A stretch of 64,000 bases of DNA, from the NCBI GenBank assembly GCA_029531795.1, contig JAPEIS010000001.1:6820001-6884000 (forward strand), given 5' to 3'. Position numbers and translations under genes: made by a program. Under the pieces are notes generated by a model. That model searched no databases. It saw only the letters and a list, made by a program, of their open reading frames with translations, and was not told where the DNA came from. The stretch comes from Sclerotinia nivalis (lineage: Eukaryota > Ascomycota > Leotiomycetes > Helotiales > Sclerotiniaceae). Positions 11,434-21,700 of this stretch are shown here, one piece after another. Position 1 is the stretch's first letter; each line of letters opens with the position of its first letter.

Positions 11434-12539
11434 ACAAGAGATCGAATAGATGTTAATCATTTCCAAATTTACTCTATAATGATATGGGTCACAGTTCATA
11501 GAATCTTGGACGATCTAGGATTCCGTAAATCAACAAAGATCAATGATTCATTGTTATCCGTCAAGAGCCCTATATTAAAAATATCTCCTCGTTGAATCTT
11601 TTGGATGGAAGTTGAGAGATACTGGTGGCTTATCAGTGCAGTCAGAAGATTGATGGTTAGGTAAGTAAGATGCAGGTGATATTTGAGTGAGTAAATGTGA
11701 ATGTCTATATTTGCGCCAGACTTTTCTAATACATGTAAGCAGGCCTGGGTTTTGGATACAGTACTATCATAGTCGATTATATAGATCTTCTTGGGAAACT
11801 CATCCAAATGATGCCGAGTGGGTTGGCATATGTGATTCCAAAAGATGGAATCATCGCTTCATTGCTTCATCTTATTAGTCTTTTGACTGTTATCTGGCAG
11901 ATGTGTGGCAGATGTCCTCAAAAAGCTATCGAACGAGTAGAGGCATCGCTGTCATGTAAGATTACATTCTGGACGAAGGGAGCCACAAATCCAATCATCC
12001 AAATCTATTGGATGATTAAAAATACTGGTAATTGTTGTTATATCATAAAAGTATTGATTGGATTTGGATATATCATCTAACTTCTATCTTTACAAATTAG
12101 AAGTATCAAAGCGCCAGTTCAAAATATTGATTGCTTTATTTCGGACGGTAGAAGTATGGCTTGGTCACGTGCTATGCTAGCTCCTTACGCGCAAAGATCA
12201 TCGAATCAATATTGCATCTTTGATGCAACCCCTCTCACCCACCATAATGAAGATCGCTCCAGTCGAGTTCAAAATATGAGTATGACCATTTAACAATCAG
12301 CAGTGGTTTTGCCAACGTTTCCCTATCTCCTCTTCTAACGTTTCTGCATCGATTTCCAACTTTTTCCTAGGCCTCCCGGCAATCCTATCATCGAGGGGAT
12401 CTCCCGGTCTCACGAAGACTCCTCATCTATTCACAGTGTCTCTTCAGAAGATTACCACTACACTATGTTACATGCATCATTACCGCGTAATCTCCTCCGC
12501 GGCTGCACGCGTCCCTTCACCCAGCCCTTTTCCCAGACA
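11434..12539. other. intergenic, no gene recognised; one perfect hairpin
   Basis: About 1.1 kb between SEC5 and the 5S gene. Short open frames here have no recognisable protein character. A perfect 10-bp inverted repeat with a 5-nt loop sits at 11,993-12,017 (arms AATCATCCAA and TTGGATGATT). Confidence 0.4.
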
Positions 12540-12546
12540 ATATAAT
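12540..12546 (+). promoter_or_regulatory. TATA box of the 5S rRNA gene
   Basis: ATATAAT begins at position -29 relative to the first base of the 5S RNA. Filamentous ascomycete 5S genes (Neurospora) are known to need a TATA element at about -29 for Pol III transcription, so position and sequence agree. Confidence 0.7.
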
Positions 12547-12568
12547 CTCTAACCATCCCGATTCTTCC

Positions 12569-12688
12569 ACATACGACCATAGACTGAAGAGAATTGGGCA
12601 TCCCGTCCGCTCTGCCATACACAAGCTTCAGATCGGTGGATTAGTAGTTGGGTGGGTGACCACCAGCGAATCCCCACTGTTGTATGTT
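12569..12688 (+). rRNA. 5S ribosomal RNA (dispersed copy)
   Basis: This 120-nt segment begins ACATACGACCAT and ends TTGTATGT. The two ends pair as helix I over nine positions (ACATACGAC with GTTGTATGT, one G-T pair). Helix II is intact (CTGAAG near the 5' side with CTTCAG in the middle). The internal Pol III C-box region GTAGTTGGGTGGGTGACCAC matches fungal 5S, as do CCCGTCCGCTCTGCCA and CCAGCGAATCC. Filamentous ascomycetes carry 5S genes singly in the genome, outside the rDNA repeat, as here. With TATA box, intact stems and T-run terminator it looks like a functional gene. Confidence 0.95.
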
Positions 12689-12691
12689 TCT

Positions 12692-12704
12692 TTTTGTATT
12701 TTTG
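12692..12704 (+). terminator. Pol III terminator of the 5S gene
   Basis: Two runs of five T (12,692-12,696 and 12,700-12,704) directly follow the 5S 3' end, the usual RNA polymerase III stop signal. Confidence 0.75.
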
Positions 12705-12863
12705 GTGTCTTGGAGGGCGACGAGTGTCACATCCGTGTCACGTTGATTTGCCATCAATCTCTTGCAAATAGGGGCTCCAAGCGAGGTCTTATACTAGAAT
12801 TCACCACAGCTTTATAGACTGATGTTGCATTGGACCGACCCGCCTTCCCATTTTACCGAAAAT

Positions 12864-13980
12864 CTAACATTCCCATTTGGACTTTTCGAATCGCTCCGCT
12901 GGCTGCAGAAACATACCAATTAGCATCTGGTCTGTAATTGCTGAGAACTATGGCTACCTTCCCATGTTAGAACGGACTTACAGGCATATTATCATCAGAT
13001 GTTTGGTATATCCAGCGATGGAGTTGAGTCTGATTGGATGTGTAAGGAATATGTGGAGAATGGGACAGGGAAATTTCGGGTAGTATATGGATGCTTATGT
13101 TTGGCAAGGATTGTCCGGTAACGATGGTGTGCATGGTCGAGGGTGTGGTGGAGAAAGACGAGATCTGACTTCCGGGATAATCATATGGCGAGGGGGAGGG
13201 ACCGGGAGTTGAATATTGTAGTGTGTAAGAATTTGCGCGCGGGGCATAGAAAGTGCTTTGCCCTTCACAGGGACTAGAGCTATTGCCTAGAGATGATGGT
13301 GTAGAGGCAATGGACGCCTTGTTATCGCCGATCGCGTCAGGCGCAGACCAAGATTGAGTGTGGATGTGGTAGCCTGGTGAGGTCCCAGAATTGATTGGTT
13401 GGAGTGATTCCACTGCGCCGGAGGATACAGTCTCGTGTGAGGGTATATCGAGAATACCGATTCTATGCTTGTCGGCCACATGGTGGTCCTGCACCGTTTC
13501 GGCATAGGATGTGGTGAGATGGATATTATCCCTGTGGTCGCTCCGGAGCGAGGCAACCACTAAACTAGGGGATTCGGGATTGTACAGGTCCCGTGTCTCT
13601 GGGATGATGGTTGGATAAAGAGAGTTGTCGGGGACTTGGCCAGAGGTGTCGAAATGGGTCCCAGTATGGCAGAGAATTGTTTCGGCACTTCTTTTGCGAG
13701 ACTTGTGATAGTCTTTATATGACATTGGGCGATCAAAATCAATATGCCACTCTTGATGTGGAAAGCCGGCGATGAGAACATCATTGGAAAGGTCGGAGTA
13801 GAGATGAATATTATTGACATATCGTTCGTCGTCGGTACAATCGTGTAGAGCTGTCATTGATTGATCTTCTTCGTTTGAAGCATCATCATCAAAGATAGTG
13901 GACATGATGGTATCGTGTTGTTGGTTAAGAACGTGGAGCACTTTCGAATTTATACTTGCGTAACAGTCGATGACTTTCAA
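12864..13980 (-). CDS. orphan Ser/Thr/Pro-rich protein with a 39-nt last exon
   Basis: Two exons: 13,980-12,982 and 12,902-12,864, separated by a 79-nt intron (GTAAGT donor, CTAAC, TGCAG acceptor), giving 345 residues. A later start at 13,905 (residue 26, MSTIFDDD) is also possible. I do not recognise the protein. It has an acidic N-terminus, a basic KSRKRSAE patch near residue 92, and a long disordered region rich in S, T, P, Y and H with no membrane segment or signal peptide. The end, NQTQLHRWIYQTSDDNMP plus 12 residues from the small exon, resembles the end of the orphan gene at 17.9-18.7 kb. The basic patch and disordered tract suggest a nuclear or regulatory protein, but that is only inference. 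Confidence 0.6.
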
Positions 13981-16550
13981 GACTTGCGAAGAATTACCAC
14001 ACGTTTAGGTCGTTATGCCACCTGCGCTAATATTTTGATAGTGACCCAAGTTTGGTTGCGTATCGAATGAAAGGACGATGTTAAAAGCCCTGAGGATTGG
14101 CAAAGCTCAAAACTGGTAATTTTTGCGGTGAATTCGACGTAGCTTTCGATATCTGGAGCGTTATGTCTTGCAATTCCTTTTGGATGAATTTGAGCTACAC
14201 GATTTTCTCTCATCGCCACCTGGTGGGACCTGGTGGGACCTTGTGTTATTTATGTTGGAATACTCGAACTTGGCTTGAGGCTCGGTATAGTGTAGTGATC
14301 GCAAGCCGAGGCAAAGAAATGGTTGGCGAACCATTTTGCAACCCACGAAACGAGAGAACCGCATGCCCCAGACTTTCTGTTCGGCATTAGACGCTGCTTA
14401 TCTTATGTTACAGCAGTACATCTAGATCTCTTATCACCACGAAACCCATGGCATTATTAAGCAATATCAAGTCAATGTGCTAGATACGACCAAGAAAATT
14501 CATGGGGTTGTATCTATGGAAAGTGGATTTCATGGTCGTGTGGAGTGAACTCGGCGATCTCAACAATAGCAGCCCTTGGCACTTTTTTTCCTCGCCCTTT
14601 TCTCTGAACTTTCCCCTTCATATTTGTCATCGTTCAATTCGCATCACTCTGATATCAGCATGTATTAGTCTGCCTCGGTTCGCAATTAATAAGCCATGAC
14701 CACAATCGGTGGGCTTTCAGTCATCCAGCCCTTTCGCGCAATCCAGACCAGTCTGATAACTTATGCGAGCTTTACCCCGCACCGATCATCGACAGCTTGA
14801 TATCAATATGCGCCGGCACATAGAACGCCAACCGGTGGTTCATTAGATGTGACGCAGAAACGCATTTTTCCGGCCTCTGCATTGCACCTGAGCCAACTTG
14901 CAACAGCAGAGTAATAAAGTATATGTGCCGGGATTGGAATCTAGCCTATTAGGTGTCATACTACTTTAAATGATGCAGGTGATCACATCCGAAGCTCCGA
15001 ATAGCATGAATTTAACTATCATCTTATTGCACAGAGGAATACATACATACCTTGTTGTATGTAAACGGTGTGAGTACAGCTCCACCTAGAGCGATCCATC
15101 GCTTACAAGAACTTTGCGCTGAGTGGAAATATTTCGGGATCATTGAGGAACTGTACGAAGCATAGAACTGCCTTGGAGAGTATATTAGCATGTTGCCGAC
15201 TTCCGGGAACCAATCGCCATGCACTTTAGCTGGGTGTAACAGCCCAGCACACTAGAATCAGTTACGCTGGCCTCTACCATATGGGGCTATGCTTTGTGCC
15301 GCTGATTCCGTAGTAATCTTGCTGTCGTTCAAGCTATCGCAGAGAAGAACAAGGAAACGTGTATACATCTTTCAGCTGGCAAGTTTGTCACCTGCTTGAT
15401 CAAAAAAATACATTCAGCCGCATGTATAAAAATGAATAGGTTACTGTTGCGGCATTTTAATCATCTACTTCCTGTTCGTGTGTTGGCGCAATCTCTAAGG
15501 AACCGAAATTCATATCATGTTTACCACTGTATGTGATTGGCTATCCAATTGATTGATGAAACTGTAGAGACCCTTGGAATATCAATTGCCGATGTAAATA
15601 TTTTTCATAGAGATTCTAGACCTTCTCTCAATAATTGATTGATGTTTCCAACAAACATCTGTATAATTGGCGTGAACATTGAAACCGCTGGTCGGGGGAT
15701 TGCTAATGGTCTAGATCGTTCGAAATCGACAAATGCTGATCATTTACGGTAGACGGGTCACATCCCTGTCAACATCACATACATTTTGAAGATCCAATCA
15801 GATTATGAAAGAATAACGGGCGACTTTATCCGATTGAGGAATGATTCTTCACTAAGTTTTGATCCGGCAAAGCTCCCGGCTCAAAGTTGATAAAGTTTGG
15901 AATTCACGATAGATTACCTCGATAAAACTAAACCAACTTCCCAGCCACATTATACGGGTTACACACGAATGTTCAATGCAATGAACTAGATTCCGAGAGT
16001 TGTTCTACAACTGAAAATGCCCGAATTCCGTTCCACACAGATTTTGCCTTGCTGAAAACTGATCTTTAGATGCGAACACAAAGGCCGCGTCAATTATTAA
16101 AATTCACCTAGATATCGAATTTTCTGATTCTTGATACAATTAATTAATGGCGGATGGCGTCACTATTATGCAGGGCGACTCGGAATAGTGCAGCCTAAGC
16201 TCATGAATATATTATTTCGCTTAGCTATTTTTTAAGGTTAGTGCGCCCTGATATAACGATATTTTCGATATGGTTGTTCGCCTTACTAGATATGTTAGAT
16301 CCCGTGGTGCGGAGTATTCCGCCGTTGTCCACTCTGGATGATAATATTCACTCGTCCAACAAAATTGGAGGAATCTAATCAGCTAGTCTATCGTCCAATA
16401 AGGCAAGGTGGGTACCAATTAATTCAGGGGGTGACCTAAGCGAGATCTGTCAAGACCATCAAATAACAACTTATTTTTATCTCTCTTCCATCAACTCATC
16501 CGCTCGACTTTTTTTCCGGTGCGTTTCTGTGCACTCGTTTCATAATACGA
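13981..16550. other. gene-poor intergenic stretch
   Basis: About 2.6 kb with many stops in all frames and no recognisable product. A direct duplication of the 10-mer GGTGGGACCT occurs at about 14,221-14,240. I see no transposon ends or RNA gene. Confidence 0.4.
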
Positions 16551-16552
16551 GT

Positions 16553-16807
16553 TTATCTATTGTTTTGTTGAACGTCTCGCTTATATTGTTGGGACTGAAG
16601 ATATCCGTGCCGTAGGGCTGCATATTGGGGTACTTTTACATCATCTGCTGATCGATATCCAGGTCCGAAGTTACACAATATTTTATTAAGTAGATTGATG
16701 TTATCGAATGGATGTGCAAGGAATTGGTAAGGTGATGTGGAGATATTGGGAAAGTCATTGGGTAAGTTATCATAAAATATCTTTACAATTTGATTAACGT
16801 TTTTCAA
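16553..16807 (-). pseudogene. possible coding remnant, unidentified
   Basis: An 84-residue frame whose second half (FGPGYRSADDVKVPQYAALRHG, then a Gln-rich end) looks more protein-like than its surroundings. It lies on the same strand and just downstream of the Est1-type fragment, so it may be a further piece of that decayed gene. I cannot align it to any family, and chance is a fair alternative. Confidence 0.2.
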
Positions 16808-17147
16808 TTAGGCAGGGTAGCGAGGTTTTTTAATGTTCATTGGCGCTATAGCGCGTATCATGCGAACATGTACCAAAGGCATAGTGGCAGTGATGAAGGA
16901 AGATATGTTTAGACCATCAGTTCACGGAGAAGAAGCGCTTTGTGGTTCTTCCGACGCACTGCTATCTATATTTTGTGTTCGGACGAACACTTTTCTGAAC
17001 ACTGATTGGAAAGATAAAATATTGAGAAGCAAAAATTATGAATTAATTAATATATAGTAAAATATTTTATTTTAACACGTCAACCATTAAGGCTACCTCC
17101 TCATTTTCCATTCACCCTGTGTCTATTTTGCAAATGAAAAAAACAGG

Positions 17148-17413
17148 CGCATTCCTGTATTTTTCTAGATTCTGTAGACATTTGACCCAGGCACCTTCAA
17201 ATATAGACACGTTCTCGTATAAATGACCCATCATTCGGTATGCGAGATAGATAAATGGAAGCATGTGATCAAGAGTAGCAGGCAATCGGTGTCTGAGACG
17301 TTCCAGGAAGGAATGAATACTGTGTCGCAAGTTCCAGCAGGTATGGCATGTTTTGGTGCTAATTGGTATATAACAGAACTGATAGATGGATGGAAAAATA
17401 AATCATGATGTTC
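17148..17413 (-). pseudogene. decayed fragment of an Est1-type DNA/RNA-binding-domain protein
   Basis: Read right to left, the first frame gives EHHDLFFHPSISSVIYQLAPKHAIPAGT (17,413-17,330). A one-base shift then gives RHSIHSFLERLRHRLPATLD and HMLPFIYLAYRMMGHLYENV, ending at CLQNLEKYRNA (~17,148). This is the core of the fungal Est1-type domain, whose usual form runs LLHEHHDFFLASQHP, MPARMWRHGIHSFLELLRHRLP, FIYLAYSMMALLYETVP and WIECLGDLGRYRMAIED. One base is missing at about 17,328-17,331 (eight bases stand where ARMW needs nine), and similarity stops after YRNA. With no start, a frameshift and lost downstream domain it is a pseudogene fragment. It sits about 0.5 kb downstream of, and in the same direction as, the orphan gene that carries the preceding part of the same domain. 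Confidence 0.75.
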
Positions 17414-17922
17414 GAAATGGCGTCCGATGCAATGTGAGCTTGCGACTAGTCGTTGTTGATTTGCGAATTTCTCTAGAAATATGGAACTTTTGACGGATGT
17501 TGCTGGGATGCGTGTTGTTGAGTGCTGAGATTCTAGAGCGTGTCGTGATGCTTTGAAAGTAAATAAATGAAGAGCTGCAAATGAGATTCATGAAGCTCAT
17601 TATATAAATATCCGATGTATCTTGCGTATTCCATTGTAGCTTTATTTCCATGGACGGTACCTGCTTTCGAAGATAATTGCATCGGGTGCTTGGGAAACAT
17701 TTGGTGATATATATGGGCATCGAGGATGATGATATTCGTCATCGGAAAAAAAATTTAACGTGGTGTGGTGGTGCTACAAGAAGGCTTTATCATCACTTCG
17801 CGATTCTGACACGACTAATTGTCGTTCAGTAATTCTAAACCGATGTTAGATGGCGTTGGGAATAATGGTATGATACTTACATTTCATCAATGGTAAACAC
17901 CTAGTTAATAAACGGCTTTGGT

Positions 17923-18731
17923 CTAAAGATCATAGTTGTACCTTGCCATACGGTCGGCAAACTGATAGATTGTTAGTCTCCACGGCAGAAATTTGGCAAG
18001 AAGGAACCTTACGCTCATTTCTTCGACACGATGTTCATACATCCATTCCGAAAGCTGGAATTGATTCGTGACCGGTTCGTCTTCGAGTGTGGTAGCTGGT
18101 TGACTATGTATAGCCGTAATTGGGGAATTATAGGTGGTCTGATAAGGAATCCTAGCATGCGCAGCGTTGTATGATGGAAAGGTAGAATATGCGACAGTCT
18201 GAGGAGTAGCGATAGGATTCACACAAGAAAATCGCCGTTCAGTGTACCCTGTGAAGTTGGTCTCGGCGTAGCTAGACATAGGGAAACGAGCACCCATGTG
18301 ATGAAATGCGAAGGGATCTGTGAAGTTATTTGCGGATAATGGGCGGTCAACTATATCCTGAGATATCTCTTCCGTTGCTTCAAATCTGGTATTGTCATTC
18401 GCGCAATCCCATTGTGCAAGGATTGATTCATTGTCAACCTCGATGCATCTGCCTTCAACCATTGTGAACCCAGTGTGGACACCTCCCATATCTTCAACAC
18501 ATTGCTCCTGGGAAAGGGGTCCTGTTCCTGGCTGTGCGATAATGTCGGACTCGTGTATTTGGTCATCGGCGTTGTTCGACTGGGCAGTGGACTCCTGAGA
18601 GGTTCTTGTATTGCGAGGCCTGCGATTGTCAGAGATTGCTTCACGCATGAGTTCGGAAGGAAGTGCTACTTTGTTGTCTGCTGCTTTGACTTGCTAGCAG
18701 ATTGTCGTCGATCTTTTGAATGCTTGCCCAT
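17923..18731 (-). CDS. orphan protein with Est1-type N-terminal segment and novel tail
   Basis: Three exons: 18,731-18,670, 18,619-18,013 and 17,961-17,923 (introns of 50 and 51 nt), giving 235 residues. The start MGKHSKDRRQSASKSKQQTTK is basic. Residues ~46-84 (DIIAQPGTGPLSQEQCVEDM...MVEGRCIEVDN) match the N-terminal part of fungal Est1-type proteins, known there as HQPETRPISQEQLVAEVKGI...MVEAKCIEVDN. The expected next part (the HEHHDFF helix and the helical core) is absent and lies instead as a broken fragment at 17.1-17.4 kb. The remaining ~150 residues are unrecognised and end NQFQLSEWMYEHRVEEMS plus a 12-residue last exon. The last two exons resemble the end of the gene at 12.9-14.0 kb. 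It may be a truncated gene that gained a new end; function unknown. Confidence 0.6.
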
Positions 18732-21700
18732 GATGAACGAGTGGTGAAATAGTTGAAGGAACTAAAAGGCGTATAAAAGTGCGGATTGTGTGCTATAGGC
18801 TGATGATTTTGAAAAGGAAGAGGATTATTGGCGGTGTGTGGTGTATATAGGCTGTGAATAACAGATGTGTGCAGGGGCGAAGATCGAATATCTAGTATTT
18901 TGAACGATAGAATGAGACCATAAGTATCTAGCATAGAAGGGAATGTGAAGTATGCAAATGTCGAAAGTGATGACCTAGAAATATATCTGACTATTTGACT
19001 TAAGAAGAAGTGAAGGAAAGTGCGGTGCGAATAGATGTGGTTGCGTATGAGGAATGACTCCTCTATCTATTTATTCTCTACCTCCGTAGCAGCGTAAGGC
19101 ATCCCACTCCTTTTGCGAACTGGTGGATGGTCCTTGGGAGTTGCTCCCCTTTCGGTAACGGCATCTTGGAAGGGCCTTAAATTGACTCCTTGGCGACCTA
19201 CTTGCAGACCACAGCGAAAAATGTAGCTAATATAATCAAAAAATTTATCCCCATATCAAGGCTTATTCTACGAGAAGGTTGATGCGTAGTAAATCTAGAT
19301 ATCCATGGCCTTAAGCTTGGACATGCAAATGCACTAATGGATTAAAGGTTTTCTAATGACATCTAATCTGCATGCGAATTTTCCTTTTATATTGATTTCT
19401 TCAAAAAAAATTTCTCACACCAGTAATAAAATCATTTTTGGGGGTCGAGGTGACTCCAGACACTAGAAATAACCTAGGAACAGTATACCGCTCTGAAGGT
19501 AAACGCGAGTTTCCAGCGACCGATCGGAGAATACTCCTGTCATCAGTCGAGAAAAAAAGGTATAGTCATGACCGGGAAATTGAAGATTTCATGAATTAAT
19601 ACATGATATTTTTCATTTTCTGAAGGACGAGTCAGATCGTTTAATATGCTTCCCGCTACCTCTCCTGCCTCTACGATCACATCCCCTGCAGGGCGAAAGG
19701 GCAATCCCTGCCCCTCTGGAAATGCGATGCGTCTTTCTCCAGGCTGTCCACAAGGGCGTAGTGACATCTTTAGGTGAATAAAATTTCCTAAAATTGTTGA
19801 TAGCTATTATCAGTAATTAGAAAAAGCGTTTCAAGGTATGAGCAATGAATGCGCTGGCAATCTGAAAGGAGGACTCGCCTCTCAGGATAGATTAATTCTG
19901 TTTCAAAAGAAAGCGCTGACAGCGGCAATCGCTTACTAGGACCCTAGAAAAGAAATTGATGCCAGAAAAAATGTTTTCGCACGATGGTAGAAGTAGTAGT
20001 AAAAGTTATCATAGAAAAGTTTGAACCCACAATTTGTCATTTAACTAATCCCTGTCTAAAGATAATATGGTGTGATTGAAAATCCGACCTAATGGCAAGC
20101 CCTACACCATTGGCTTAGAATTATCGACCTTGCAAGATTCTGGAATAATAGATGATGGTTGTACTCGACTAATCCCAGGCACAAAATAAGAAAGAGAATC
20201 TAAACTTGAGGGTCGTGATATATTCCTGATAACTATATTTAACATTTGTTTCCGGCTACATTAGCAGGGTAAGTCCTCGATGTAGTAGTAATTTATCAAT
20301 GCCCACCAGCGTCTTCAATCTCGAAGACTTCTTTAATTGAGAGCATGGTTATGTTAGCTGAATTTTTCGGATTGACATGACATCAATGAGAGAAAAATTT
20401 GATTTTGTCATAAAGATTGAATTGTGATATTAATCATATTGCTACCAGGTTTGAGCAACTAGTACCTGAATTTAGCGTACGTCATCCTAGCTGTATTTTG
20501 CGCTATTTCCCGGTGACTTAGACACTGTCAATTGTTCTGTCACGCTAGAACTTGGTTCAAACTCGTTTTGTTCTACAAGTACTACCAAAGGTGTACCACA
20601 TACCAGACTCTACCGTAATAGAAGCATTTCACACCAAAAAAGCTTCGCCTCTTTTGTCTTAACTCAAAATGGGCGTCCATTAGATTTAATAACCATATGA
20701 ATTTTGGTCCCGCGCAAAGACCATTTTATTAAGCCCTGCAAATTACTATGCACGAATTAAGCAGGGAATATGTATGCGCTGGCTTGAAAGATAATATGAT
20801 CGTAAACAAATATCGATGCGTGCGAATAGGTACTGGTAAGTATAAACACGTACCATTCAAAATTTGTTCTGTAGATCATAAGATTCTCATGCATCATTCA
20901 CACATACTTTACTCCATGAAATGGTGTCAATACTGGTAGAGTTCAAGAGACCAGGTATCCGTGCGATTGCATGATTTGCGGGTTGGATATGGGGAATATG
21001 TCCTGGAAAGCTTTAGCTTCTTTTCGTCTCCTAGGTGATCTCACCGAGGGCACAAAATGTATGCTAATATTTAATCAAAAAAGAAGTAAAGAATATTATT
21101 TAAATATGAAGTACAATTAAAGCCCTGCCAGATCGTCGCCCTGAGAAAGAACGGATCCGACACGATATCCTTGAAAAGCCGTACAAGAGCATGGATAATT
21201 ATGCTACAGCGCCATTATTGGCTTTTACGAGGAACTCCGGAAGTAAAATATGCTATGTTTGGGTCCATTTATTACTAATGGGAACCTGCATTAGTCTAGG
21301 CCATCCATTTTCTTTGTGGGGGGTTGGGATGGGTGAGGGGAAGGTGCATCATAATGAAGCTAACGATGAAGATTAATTTCCTGATGGAGATCTTTGAGCT
21401 AGAACGTTTTTAACATGCGCACGTTCATCAGTATACATTCGACGCCCGAAATAGATAATGTTATACAGGAGGCGAAGGAAAAAGCACGATAAAAATGTGG
21501 ATAACACTCCGTTTATGTCTGTCCAAGAGGGGAAAGTCGGAGTGTTCAAAGATAAGAATCTGGTTCTTGTCAACTTTTGCCGATATCGCGTGCGGTACAG
21601 TATCGTAAAATATCCTTACTGCAAATGACATTCCGGATATATGGTTCCTGGAACGTTGTCTAACTGGCGGGGCGTGTACCACACGACAAAATTTAATGAA

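Noticed and set aside
18641..18934. 97-codon reverse frame overlapping the 5' end of the 17.9-18.7 kb orphan gene
   Set aside because: It is out of frame with the gene; the MGKHSK start with a 50-nt intron gives a better in-frame model.
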